From a virus: a stretch of 64,000 nt of DNA. The stretch is from IMG/VR virus record IMGVR_UViG_3300036766_001793, positions 1-64,000 of that record, one strand, 5' to 3'. Of this stretch, positions 27,608 to 35,800 are shown piece after piece (position 1 is the first letter of the stretch; the number at the start of each line of letters is the position of its first letter). Both the position numbers and the translations under genes were made by a program. The notes under the pieces are model-generated. The model was given only the letters and a program-made list of their open reading frames with translations. It ran no database searches and had not been told where the DNA came from.

Positions 27608-27793
27608 ATGGCCAAGCGCACCTACAGAGTGACCGTCCAGATAGAGATCCACGGGGCCCTCCTCTCCGACGAGGACTTCGAGGAGACGACGAAGTACATC
27701 GACGACCCGGAAGGCCTGGCATCCGACCTGGAGGCCTTCTTCGACAACGCCATGATCACGGCGACCTCCGTGAGGGTGGAGGCCGGTCCGTGA
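27608..27793 (+). CDS. Small alpha/beta protein, 61 aa
   Basis: ATG at 27608 after CAAGGAGGCCACCG. MAKRTYRVTVQIEIHGALLS DEDFEETTKYID... ends in MITATSVRVEAGP, a strand-helix-strand pattern. Coupled to the next gene (GTGA). Confidence 0.7.
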   Translation: MAKRTYRVTVQIEIHGALLSDEDFEETTKYIDDPEGLASDLEAFFDNAMITATSVRVEAGP

Positions 27794-27966
27794 CCCGCCG
27801 TTTCACCTGGCGCATCCTTCCCGTCACCGTAAAAAGCATACGGGAAGAAATGCAACAGGACTACAGCCACGCACTATTCTCAATTCAACGCATGCGGTGG
27901 CTCGCCGAAGAGCTGTCCAAGCTCCCGGCCGAGGGAACCACCACACAATCAGGACCCAGGCAGTGA
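27790..27966 (+). CDS. 58-aa protein with atypical codon use
   Basis: GTG at 27790-27792. VTRRFTWRILPVTVKSIREE MQQDYSHALFSIQRMRWLAE has clearly lower GC3 than its neighbours (GTA AAA AGC ATA ... CTA TTC TCA ATT CAA), suggesting separate origin. Function unknown. Confidence 0.6.
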   Translation: MTRRFTWRILPVTVKSIREEMQQDYSHALFSIQRMRWLAEELSKLPAEGTTTQSGPRQ

Positions 27967-28175
27967 CGACGGTGTGGCACGCGACGGGGGCCGGCCTCAC
28001 CGCCCTCTGCGGCGCGACGAGCTTCCACCTCATCAACCGCCGCTACGCCGGGCTGGAGCTGGACTACGGGCGGTGGTGCCGGCGCTGCCTCAGGCTCGCC
28101 GGGGAACGAGGGCGCATCCCCCCAGCTGCCGCGGCCCCGCGCCGGGGTGGCACACGTCAGGAGCCTGAGAAATGA
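27963..28175 (+). CDS. CRRC zinc protein, 70 aa
   Basis: GTG at 27963-27965 overlaps the upstream stop. The pattern TTVWHATGAGLTALCGATSF HL...WCRRCLRL is the common small actinophage-type protein with an HxTxxG..TxCG start and a CRRC site (recalled pattern). Function unknown. Confidence 0.65.
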   Translation: MTTVWHATGAGLTALCGATSFHLINRRYAGLELDYGRWCRRCLRLAGERGRIPPAAAAPRRGGTRQEPEK

Positions 28176-28420
28176 CGGTATGCCAGCATGCACTATGCCG
28201 TGGGTACGACGTCTCGGTGCAATTCGAGAGCCACGTCGCTAAGTGCGCCGTCGGGTGTGGCGAGAGCTTCTCCGGCGGGCACAAGCAGACACTAGATTGG
28301 GCGAGCCGGCACGTCGAAGGATGGTACTGGCACATAGTCACGGTGCAGGAGACGACCACCATCCACGGCGTGAAGGCCTGGCCGGGGTTTTCCCGTGGCT
28401 GCGGGCGCGCAAAGCCTTGA
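28172..28420 (+). CDS. Cys/His-rich protein, 82 aa
   Basis: ATG at 28172 overlaps the upstream stop (ATGA). CQHALC, HVAKCAVGCGESFSGGH and a C-terminal SRGCGRAKP suggest a zinc finger. Function unknown. Confidence 0.65.
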   Translation: MTVCQHALCRGYDVSVQFESHVAKCAVGCGESFSGGHKQTLDWASRHVEGWYWHIVTVQETTTIHGVKAWPGFSRGCGRAKP

Positions 28421-28447
28421 CCGCCTGCTTTGACTGGCTGACCCAGC

Positions 28448-28453
28448 TATGAT
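28448..28453 (+). promoter_or_regulatory. -10 box TATGAT
   Basis: CTATGATAAACAATGGGGAA lies 20 nt before the ATG at 28473. It rules out the ATG at 28449 as the start. Confidence 0.5.
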
Positions 28454-28472
28454 AAACAATGGGGAAATTGAC

Positions 28473-28694
28473 ATGGGCTCAGGCGTCGCGATCCGTTGGG
28501 ACGAGGACGGACGGGGGTTCCTGTGGAGGCACCCTGGATGCCGGTCCTGGGCGAGCCTGAGCTTCGCGCCAGGGCTGTGCACCGGCCACCGGCTCGTCTG
28601 CGCCGACCCGCTGACCGTCGAGGGCTCGCTGCTGTGCCCGATGGGGTGCGGCGCCCATGGGTTCATCCGCAACGGGAGCTGGGTGCCGGCGTGA
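28473..28694 (+). CDS. Hypothetical protein, 73 aa
   Basis: ATG at 28473 after GGGGAAATTGAC. VAIRWDEDGRGFLWRHPGCR SW, then CTGHRLVCADP and CPMGCGAHGF: a beta-rich domain with about five Cys and two His. Function unknown. Confidence 0.6.
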   Translation: MGSGVAIRWDEDGRGFLWRHPGCRSWASLSFAPGLCTGHRLVCADPLTVEGSLLCPMGCGAHGFIRNGSWVPA

Positions 28695-28737
28695 GGGTTC
28701 CTGCGATCCCCCAGCTGCGCCTGTCGCCGAGATTCAG

Positions 28738-28760
28738 TACAATTGACACACTACACGCAA
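28738..28760 (+). promoter_or_regulatory. Promoter/leader cassette
   Basis: GATTCAGTACAATTGACACAC then TACACGCAAGAAGGAC. The leader encodes a 4-codon mini-frame METT whose stop overlaps the next ATG. Confidence 0.65.
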
Positions 28761-28779
28761 GAAGGACAATGGAAACCAC

Positions 28780-29082
28780 ATGAACATAACAGTCAGTAAT
28801 ACACAGGGTCGGCTGGCTGAGGTCTCACAAAGGGAGGACGGCGTGTTTGCTTGGGCTCCCACCGGGTTCCCGGTGCCGCTCGACTCGTGCCAAGAGTACG
28901 GGCTGGCCGCGCTGTCATGCTACGACGAGGCCGCCCAGACGAGGGCCGTCCGCCGGGAGAACGGCGAGGTGATGCGCCGGCACCGCGAGCTGCATGGTTC
29001 CGTAGGGCGCTCACGCGAGGAGGCGGCCGAGGTCAGGGCGGCCTTCTGGCGGGTGGCCGCGGGTCGGGGGTTCACCGCATGA
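28780..29082 (+). CDS. Hypothetical protein, 100 aa
   Basis: ATG at 28780 overlaps the stop of the METT mini-frame (28768-28782), which has the ribosome site. Beta-rich front (ITVSNTQGRLAEVSQREDGV FAWAP), helical back (RRENGEVMRRHRELHG...EEAAEVRAAFWRVA). Function unknown. Confidence 0.65.
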   Translation: MNITVSNTQGRLAEVSQREDGVFAWAPTGFPVPLDSCQEYGLAALSCYDEAAQTRAVRRENGEVMRRHRELHGSVGRSREEAAEVRAAFWRVAAGRGFTA

Positions 29083-29399
29083 GCAGCACAGTCAACATCG
29101 CCGAGGCCATCCAGGAGGTCAGGGCGGTCCTCGCGACGGGCTCCACCCGGGCGCCCTGGAAAGAGGGCGGCCGACTCAAGCCGCAGCGACAAAGGGAACA
29201 GGAAGCCCGGTCGGGCGCCCCCGCACCTGCGATCCCGTTCTACATAGCGCCATCCGGAAAGATACACAAGGTCCTCTCCGGGGTCTGCTGCGCCCGGCCG
29301 GGCGCCGAGTCCCTGTGCCACAAGGAGATCGGCCCGGACTGGCTGCCGCTCTTCGAGCCGTGCGGCCCGCCGTGCCTGTGCAAGAGGTGCTTCAGTTGA
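29079..29399 (+). CDS. Cys-rich-tail protein, 106 aa
   Basis: ATG at 29079 overlaps the upstream stop. Helical front (MSSTVNIAEAIQEVRAVLAT), basic linker, then VCCARPGAESLCH and CGPPCLCKRC. Function unknown. Confidence 0.65.
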   Translation: MSSTVNIAEAIQEVRAVLATGSTRAPWKEGGRLKPQRQREQEARSGAPAPAIPFYIAPSGKIHKVLSGVCCARPGAESLCHKEIGPDWLPLFEPCGPPCLCKRCFS

Positions 29400-29421
29400 C
29401 GGAGTCAAGGGGAGAGGACAC

Positions 29422-29556
29422 ATGACGGAGGATGATGCCACCGTCGCCGCGCTCCTCACCGGGATCACCTGCAGCGCCCTCACGGTGGCTGTCCTGTGGC
29501 TTCTCGGGGTGGTGGACCTGCTGCCGGCGGCGGAGTGGGGACTCAGGATATTCTAG
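29422..29556 (+). CDS. Single-pass membrane peptide, 44 aa
   Basis: ATG at 29422 after GGGGAGAGGACAC. One hydrophobic helix (AALLTGITCSALTVAVLWLL GVVDLL) after an acidic N-terminus. Second small membrane peptide of the plus island. Confidence 0.6.
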   Translation: MTEDDATVAALLTGITCSALTVAVLWLLGVVDLLPAAEWGLRIF

Positions 29557-29590
29557 CGCCGCCCCAGCTGTCGACCAGGGCTGAATTCAG

Positions 29591-29616
29591 TACAATGGAC
29601 ACAACAGACCAAGGAG
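29591..29616 (+). promoter_or_regulatory. Promoter/leader cassette
   Basis: AATTCAGTACAATGGACACA then ACAGACCAAGGAG. Confidence 0.75.
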
Positions 29617-29625
29617 AATGCCGCT

Positions 29626-29915
29626 GTGCGAAAACGCAAGATCACCATGGGCAGGGCCCTGGGGGCTGCAACGAGTGGCTAATGGAGCTCTTGGACGAGA
29701 GCTGCGACCCAGGGGCCATGGAAATCCGCCGGCACGTGGCATCCTGCAAGGGCGGCGTGCCGGCCCTGGCGCTACGGAGCACGCTCGACGCCTCTATTCG
29801 GCACCTTGAATCTCTCGTGCTCTCTGGCGCGCCGCACCGAAATGCCGCCGATCTTCGGCACGACCTCGGCGTCTACCGAGGGGCCCTCGGCCGCCCGGTG
29901 CGGGGAGGACGATGA
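29626..29915 (+). CDS. Zinc-binding helical protein, about 96 aa (one-base frameshift)
   Basis: GTG at 29626 lies 9 nt after AAGGAG. It reads VRKRKITMGRALG and, if one G is added to the GGGGG run near 29668, continues as GCNEWLMELLDESCDPGAME IRRHVASCKGGVPALALRST.... As read the frame stops after 18 codons. The Cys/His spacing (C..C...H...C) is that of an anti-sigma-like or C2HC knuckle. Confidence 0.55.
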
Positions 29916-30116
29916 TGACGCTCTACGTTGATATCGAGGGCACCCTGCTCCACCCTGGCACCGGCCAGCCGTGGCCCCCTCGCCGATATTAGGACCGACT
30001 CCATCGTCCACCGCTGCGACGGGTGCGAGCACGAGCACGAGAGCCTCAGGGCGGTCGTCCTTCGAGCAGACTACGTGGGCCCTGTTGCCTCCTCCAATGA
30101 GAACACGGCCCAGTGA
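29912..30116 (+). CDS. HAD-like N-terminus with zinc knuckle, about 67 aa (one-base frameshift)
   Basis: ATG at 29912 overlaps the upstream stop. MMTLYVDIEGTLLHPGTGQP W resembles the DxxGTLL nucleophile motif of HAD enzymes or a 3'-5' exonuclease start (DIEGT). Deleting one C of the CCCCC run near 29977 continues it as LADIRTDSIVHRCDGCEHEH ESLRAVVLR.... Too short for a full enzyme. Confidence 0.5.
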
Positions 30117-30129
30117 AAGGGGTACATGA

Positions 30130-30309
30130 GTGGCGACAATAAAGCTGGAGACCAGTGTGACGCTGGAGATGAGCCTGCAGGAGGCCTGCTTCCTGTACCG
30201 GCTCCTGCGGGAATCCAGGCCAGAGTGGGTGGGTAACGACCTCCTGTCGGGACTGTCCAGCGTCATCGACGAGGTGCGCCGGTGGACGACCTTGGAGGCC
30301 TTCCCGTGA
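30130..30309 (+). CDS. Helical protein, 59 aa
   Basis: GTG at 30130-30132 after GGGGTACATGA. VATIKLETSVTLEMSLQEAC FLYRLLRESRPEWVGNDLLS is helical and looks like a small regulatory or anti-host peptide. Its stop overlaps the next GTG. Confidence 0.6.
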   Translation: MATIKLETSVTLEMSLQEACFLYRLLRESRPEWVGNDLLSGLSSVIDEVRRWTTLEAFP

Positions 30310-30620
30310 TCGCCGCCGCCTTCGCGGCCCTGGTGCTGGTCCACATCTGCCTCGTGGCCGCGGCGCTCCTCGGGCTGCTCGAGAGCTGGTGCCCGCTGCC
30401 GGCTGAGGGGCCTGCCCTGCACATCGCCGGAAGGCCCAACGGGCCCAGGCTCTCGCTGTGGCAGTCCACGCGGCGCCTTCTGGGCCTGCCCCACCGCGGC
30501 TACCCGCTCTGGTGCGGCTATTGCGGGACGGAGGTGCGCGGCCGCTGGCTCTGGGGGTACAGATTCGACTGCTCCCGCGGGAGGCCGTACTTCGGGGTCC
30601 GCGCTGGGCCGGGGGGTTAG
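30306..30620 (+). CDS. Membrane protein with zinc site, 104 aa
   Basis: GTG at 30306-30308. One strong transmembrane helix (AAAFAALVLVHICLVAAALL GLL), then a soluble part with WCGYCGTEVRGRWLWGYRFD C. It ends 4 nt into the convergent minus-strand gene, which marks the right border of the plus island. Confidence 0.65.
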   Translation: MIAAAFAALVLVHICLVAAALLGLLESWCPLPAEGPALHIAGRPNGPRLSLWQSTRRLLGLPHRGYPLWCGYCGTEVRGRWLWGYRFDCSRGRPYFGVRAGPGG

Positions 30621-31147
30621 CGGGGCTGATCCTGGATGATTCTCTTCCTCCAGCCCATCTCGTGGCAGCACAGGTCGCCCTGGCCCCTTCTGCACGGGCA
30701 GGCAACCGTCCACTCGTCCCCATCGCATTGGTCACACCTGTGGTCTTGGCTTGTGGCTAGGAGGGCCAGTTCCGCTACAGCCAGGGCCGAGGCAGCCGCG
30801 AGGGCCGAAGCCGGCGTCGCCCCTTGCGCATCGAAGGGCTGGCCCTCGCGGGACCAGACAGTGCAGAAGAACCTGCCCTTGCCCAGGGTGCCGAGGCTCC
30901 AGTCGGATCCCCGGGAGTCCAGGAGCGGCACCACGTGGGCGCACAGCGCGTCCATGCTCATGGTGAACCTCTCCTCCTCCGGCCACGGGGCCCAGGAGTA
31001 GTCCCCTTCCCCCGGCCAGTCCGCCCTGTGGTGCATCACCGAGTCGAAGCGCTCCCCTGTGTCGAAATACGTCCCTTGGACGGTCCTGGTCTTCCATCCG
31101 AGGGCCTCTGCCAGGATCCTGTCTGCCGGGTCGAGGGCCTCACCCAC
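30617..31147 (-). CDS. Hypothetical protein, 176 aa
   Basis: GTG at 31145-31147, overlapping the upstream gene by 8 nt. An alpha/beta N-domain (GYxDTGERFDSVMHHRADWP GEGDYSWAPW style) is followed by a helical Ala-rich region and a Cys cluster (CDQCDGDEWTVACPCRRG... CC). Function unknown. Converges on the plus island. Confidence 0.65.
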   Translation of the reverse strand: MGEALDPADRILAEALGWKTRTVQGTYFDTGERFDSVMHHRADWPGEGDYSWAPWPEEERFTMSMDALCAHVVPLLDSRGSDWSLGTLGKGRFFCTVWSREGQPFDAQGATPASALAAASALAVAELALLATSQDHRCDQCDGDEWTVACPCRRGQGDLCCHEMGWRKRIIQDQPR

Positions 31148-31358
31148 GGTGCAGCGCCTGCCGGAGCGCGTCTATGGCGTCCGGCTCCATCCAGCCGCCG
31201 ATCTCGAGCCCGTTCCTGAGGGCTATGGTGACCTTGGTCCTGGCCCTGTCGAGGGAGCTCTGCTCGACGTAGACCACCTCGCCGGGGTCGATCCACATGA
31301 GCCCGAACAGCGCCGGCCCGTCCTCGGCGACGTCTTGGAACACCTTTATCTCTACCAT
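31140..31358 (-). CDS. Hypothetical protein, 72 aa
   Basis: ATG at 31356-31358 after GGAGGGTAGGACGGGA. MVEIKVFQDVAEDGPALFGL MWIDPGEVVYVEQSSLDRAR TKVTIALRNG is beta-rich. Function unknown. Confidence 0.65.
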   Translation of the reverse strand: MVEIKVFQDVAEDGPALFGLMWIDPGEVVYVEQSSLDRARTKVTIALRNGLEIGGWMEPDAIDALRQALHRG

Positions 31359-31365
31359 TCCCGTC

Positions 31366-31695
31366 CTACCCTCCAACTGGCTCCGGGGCGGCCCGGAAGA
31401 TCGCTTTGAACTCGTCGTTTGTCATCACCCTGATTCGCTCGCCGCCGCCGCCCTTTCTGGGCCAGACGACGACCCAGTCCCCGTGATCTACCCACTCGAT
31501 GTCCTTGTCTGTGCTGACGAAGAAGTCATTATGCCCGATGGACCGGTGAGTCCCCCACCCGAAGTAGGCGATTGCAGAGAGGTGCCCCTTGAGCCAGTCG
31601 TAGATCTTTCTGGTCGACTTGTGGTCGTCTAGGCCGCTTGCCCGGTCTTCGTTCTGCATCGCCTCCACCGCGACCGCCCTGGCGGCGTATCTCAT
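31366..31695 (-). CDS. Hypothetical protein, 109 aa
   Basis: ATG at 31693-31695 overlaps the upstream stop. Helical front (MRYAARAVAVEAMQNED), then IAYFGWGTHRSIGHNDFFVS TDKDIEWVDHGDWVVVWPR. Aromatic-rich; no family recognised. Confidence 0.65.
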   Translation of the reverse strand: MRYAARAVAVEAMQNEDRASGLDDHKSTRKIYDWLKGHLSAIAYFGWGTHRSIGHNDFFVSTDKDIEWVDHGDWVVVWPRKGGGGERIRVMTNDEFKAIFRAAPEPVGG

Positions 31696-32147
31696 TCGTG
31701 CGCCTCCCGGCCGAGGAGGCAATGCTTGCACCTGAAACTCGAGTGCCCCGGGCCCCTGGCCTCGAACTGGTGCATCGGCAGGTCGGGGTCCTCCGCCTCG
31801 CCGAAGTCCGCTGCAGTCAGTGTCCCCCAGTCCGTGGTCCTGTCAGCGTCATCGGCCCGCTCCCTCCGCCAAGCCTCCCACTCCCCCTGATCCCCGAAGG
31901 ATGTGAGCGGGTTAGGGCAGCCTGGCTGCGGGCACCACCGCCCGTTCCACTGCGACTCGCCGTGCCAGAGGGCCCTGCAATGCACGAACGCCTCGTTCTT
32001 CTGGGAGGACCCGTGCATGGAGATGACGTTGCTGATGACGTTCGAGAGGTGCGCCCACTCACGGTCTGAGTCGAGGGCCACGGACAGGCTCTCGAGGAGG
32101 GCGGCGTTCATCCGCCTCTGGTCGTCCGGGGTGAGGGTCATGAGCAT
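31692..32147 (-). CDS. Hypothetical protein, 151 aa
   Basis: ATG at 32145-32147 (or 32141). Starts LTPDDQRRMNAALLESLSVA, middle WCPQPGCPNP, acidic stretch DPDLPMHQFEARGPGH, end FRCKHCLLGREAHE: two CxxC-type half-sites 70 residues apart. Function unknown. Confidence 0.65.
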   Translation of the reverse strand: MLMTLTPDDQRRMNAALLESLSVALDSDREWAHLSNVISNVISMHGSSQKNEAFVHCRALWHGESQWNGRWCPQPGCPNPLTSFGDQGEWEAWRRERADDADRTTDWGTLTAADFGEAEDPDLPMHQFEARGPGHSSFRCKHCLLGREAHE

Positions 32148-32151
32148 CGGA

Positions 32152-32322
32152 TCACCTCTGGGCCTTCTTGGCCGTCGCGTGGAGCTCCGCGACGGCCTGG
32201 GCCAGCCCGTCCAGCGCGTCGAGCGTGAGGACGGACGCCAGCAGCGCGAGGTGCGCCCCGGCCGAGAGCTGCCCCTCTATGTCGGCCAGGGCCGCCTTGA
32301 GGGCGTCTGAGCGGGCGCTCAC
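32152..32322 (-). CDS. Helical protein, 56 aa
   Basis: GTG at 32320-32322 overlaps the upstream stop (GTGA). All-helical, Ala/Leu-rich (ALKAALADIEGQLSAGAHLA LLASVLTLDALDGLAQAVAE). Could be a small coiled-coil. Confidence 0.6.
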   Translation of the reverse strand: MSARSDALKAALADIEGQLSAGAHLALLASVLTLDALDGLAQAVAELHATAKKAQR

Positions 32323-32543
32323 CTCAGCGGCCTTCTACAGGTGCACGGGTCGCACGTCGGGCATACGTCGCGGCCGTGCTCGCACTCTATCCCGACGGCG
32401 CAGGTGGCTGCCCTCCTGAACTTGCAGCTGGGCCGGTGTGCGGCCCTTACGGCGCACGTCTCGCACCCCTGGCCGGCCAGGGTGAGGTGGCCGCATCCTT
32501 GGCACCCTTCCACCCGCAGCGTCGCTGGTGCGTCCGTGCTCAT
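32319..32543 (-). CDS. Cys-rich protein (11 Cys in 74 aa)
   Basis: ATG at 32541-32543. CQGCG, GCETC, CKFRRAATC, CEHGRDVCPTCDPCTC: two or three zinc knuckles. Promoter TATAAT lies upstream. Confidence 0.65.
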   Translation of the reverse strand: MSTDAPATLRVEGCQGCGHLTLAGQGCETCAVRAAHRPSCKFRRAATCAVGIECEHGRDVCPTCDPCTCRRPLR

Positions 32544-32607
32544 GGTCTTTACCTCGCCGGCCAGTTCGGCTTGGCCTCGGCGGCGCGGCTGGTCCAGCCT
32601 GTGTTCG

Positions 32608-32862
32608 TCACCCTTGGATTATACCGGCTGTGGGCTTCCCCTTGGAGGTCCTGCGTGGCGGCAGCTCGCCCCTGTCCTGGAGGCCTCGGACGAGCACGTG
32701 GTACTGGCGCCTGGTCAGGACCTGGCCGCCCACCGAGTACGCCGACGGCTGGCCGTTCCTGTAGCGCTCGACGACCTCGGCGGAGGGGAGGACCGGCCTC
32801 CGGCCCCGCCCGGCCCTGTGGCCCTCCAGCACCGCCCTGACCTCTGAGTCGATGTTAATCAT
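32608..32862 (-). CDS. Basic hypothetical protein, 84 aa
   Basis: ATG at 32860-32862 with GGAGGCACT before it. INIDSEVRAVLEGHRAGRGR RPVLPSAEVVERYRNG is basic and helical; may bind nucleic acid. Confidence 0.65.
   Translation of the reverse strand: MINIDSEVRAVLEGHRAGRGRRPVLPSAEVVERYRNGQPSAYSVGGQVLTRRQYHVLVRGLQDRGELPPRRTSKGKPTAGIIQG
32617..32622 (-). promoter_or_regulatory. -10 box TATAAT
   Basis: CGGTATAATCCAAGG on the minus strand. Not the cassette leader; the ATG is about 75 nt downstream. Confidence 0.5.
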
Positions 32863-32872
32863 AGTGCCTCCA

Positions 32873-32878
32873 TCATAC
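32873..32878 (-). promoter_or_regulatory. -10 box TATGAT
   Basis: GGTATGATGGAGGCACTATG: -10, ribosome site and start within 20 nt, a very short leader right behind the tail-lysin gene. Confidence 0.55.
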
Positions 32879-32891
32879 CATGTGTGTGCGC

Positions 32892-35800
32892 CTAGGATAC
32901 ACAACCGGCGGGCACGAGGTTCTCCGGGCACACCGTGACCCCGTTCACCCTCACCTCGTAGTGGAGGTGAGGCCCGGTCGAGAACCCGGTGTTGTCCGAC
33001 ACCGCTATCTGCTGCCCGGCAGAGACGTGGTCCCCGACGGCCGGGAAGGCAGACGAGGTCGGCATGGACTGGTCAAGGTGGCCGTACCTCATGCTCGTCT
33101 GCCCGTCGTCGCAGTCGACGCTCATCATCACTCCGTAACCGCACGGCAGGAAGCCGAGGATGGTCCCGTCCCAGTCCCTGTAGGCACAGAGCGGGGGGTT
33201 CGGACCGTACCTCTGGTCCCAGTCGCGATAGGAGACGACACCGCCGCACGTGGCGTAGACGGCGGTGCCGCCCGGGACGCCGACGTCTATGGCCTGCAGG
33301 TTCTCGACCGCCTGGTGCCAGGCGCAACCCGCCGTCATCGTGAACCCGGCCTCGCACGGGCAGCCCGTCGACGCGGCCGGGGCGCCTCCCCCCGACCCGG
33401 GGGGTGGCCTCGCGCCGGGTGTGCCCCGCGGCGCCGGGATCTCCGCGGCGGGGGTGGTCGCCCCGAGGCACCACTCCTCCGCACTCTCCCACACCTCCGG
33501 TATCCGGCCGCCGGACTTCCGCGGGGCGTGGGAGTGGAGGGCCCCAGCGACGTCGACTATCTCCGTGATGGCCGGCCGGCTGATCGGTATTCCTGAGGGG
33601 GCGACCCCGGCGGTGTCCCTCATCCTGGCCGGGTCCGCCACGGGCAGGATCAGCGTGAACTTGGTCCTGAGGTCGCCGTCGGACTGGGACCGCCTGACCT
33701 CGATGAAGAGCGGCAGCTGCCCGTCGTCCCCGGGCAGCGGGGTGCCGGATAGCACTAGCTGCCCGTCCGGGAGGGGTGTCCCGTGCGGCTCAGAGAGGGG
33801 CCTGATCCCGTTCAGCTCCAGCCACCCGTCGGCGAGGCGCCTCGTTCCCCTCGCTCCCGCGCAGTCGGGGGTCGCGACCTCCGCCCACTGCGGGAAGTGC
33901 GAGTCACCGAGGTGGCCGGTCTTCCAGTTCTCGGTCGAGACGTAGATCCTCGGCGAGCCGCCTGGCGCCGGAAGGCCGGCAGGCGGCTCTTGGGAGGGCC
34001 CGGCTTCCGGGGACCCGCCGCCGTCGAGATCGTAGGGGAAGCCAGCCCGGAACGACCCCCAGCCGGTCTGGTAGTTCCCGCCTGGGAGCTCGCCCCACGG
34101 GTAGAACACCTCCTTCCCGTTCGGGTCCACCCCGCCGGCGTCCGAGGCCAGGAGCAGGTCGTAGGCCGCCTGGACCTGCTCGGGGATGGGCCTCGCGAGC
34201 CCGTCGCCGACGGTCAGCGGACGGTAGGGGGGGCAGGGGGCATAGGCGACGAACCCCCACGGGTAGGTGCACGCCTCCATCTGGAAGATGCCGGTGCCCG
34301 GGCCCCCGCCGGATTGCTGGACGTTCAGGCCGCCGGACTCGTGCTGGACGGTCCACAGCGCCTTGTTGACGAGGCCCGCCGGGAACACGGCTGCCACCGC
34401 CGCGCGGTGCTGCTCGACCTCCGGCGGGAAGGAGAGGGACGACCCTCCGCCGCCCGGCGCGGGGACCGTCCCGGGGGCTGACCCGAAGTGGGCGCCAGCG
34501 ACTATCGGGGGGAACGGGTCCGGGTCGTAGACGGGGACGACGGCGCCCTCGAGGGGGTTCAGCCCGTCGTACTCCCAGTATCCGGATGGGTCAGCCCCCT
34601 CTGGGCCATGGGCCGAGAGAGCGTCCAGGTCGTCGTAAACCACCAGACCGCTCCTGGGCGTCCAGTTCGTCCTCTGCTGGGGGAACGTCACGGTGACGGC
34701 CCCGTCGGTCACGGCGAGGTCCACGGTGGCCCCAGGGGACTGTCCGTTGCGCACGTCCACGACGAGCTCCGCCCTGCCTATCCCCCTTCCGCTCTCGTCC
34801 CACGGCCGGCACCATTGCCACGCGGCCGCCAGCGAGGTGGACCCGGCGGGGACCCTCGGGGCGGCGAAGGTCGCCGGACCAGAGTACCCGTTGACGAACG
34901 GCTCGAAGCACCCGTCAGCCGAGAGGAGCTCGCCCCACCCGGCGGTGGCCGGCGGGAGGACCGCGAAGGTCGGGCAATGCTGGCTCAGCCTCGGGACCCG
35001 CGGGCCGTGGCGGCTCCTCACATACTGTCCCTGGACGTGCTGGAACAGGGCCAGGGCCTTGCTCCTCGCCATGCGGCCCTTCCACGCCTCGTCGGTGATG
35101 TCTATCATCACGAAGTCCAGGTTCAGCCTGTTCCTCGCGTGGGCGACCGCTCTCGCGGCGAGCGACGGGGACTCGAACGCATCCCGCCCGAGCTCGAAGA
35201 GGCCTCCGATCACGAGCCCACCCGCCCTCAGCGTCTGCGCGCCGGCGAGCTGGGACCCGACCGCCTGGCCTGGGAGCTGGTCCGCAAGAAGCTGGGCCTG
35301 GTGGACCTGCCAGTCCTCGCCCTGCAGCGACGGGCTCCACCCGGGCGCCCGGGAGAACGAGCTGAGTTTGAGGACTACCCCGCGGAGCCCGTGGCCATTC
35401 ACCTGCTGGGAGAGTTGACCCAGGCTCGGCCTCGGAGCCCTCGAGACAACGTACTTTCCGGACGGGACCCGGTCGCAGAGGTTGACCTGGGCCCGCGGCT
35501 GACCGCCGGTCTGCTGGGTCGCGGCCGGCGCGTCGTACAGCACCGACCTCCCGCAGCCCCTCGGAGGGACTCCGAATGGCGGCGGCTGCGCCGGCGCGGC
35601 CTCGACGGAGAACTCCCTCTCTGCCGGGTTGCACGCCCCGTCGAAGACCCTGAGCCACCTCTGGCCGACGGACGGCTCGGCCACCCTCTCGGCGACCTGC
35701 TGCCCGGACGTCGCCGTGCCGCCCGCCAGAAGGGCCCCTCCGCCGTCGGAGGCGTCCCTCCACTCCCACCTGATCTCCCCGGGGTCGAGGGAGAGGTCGT

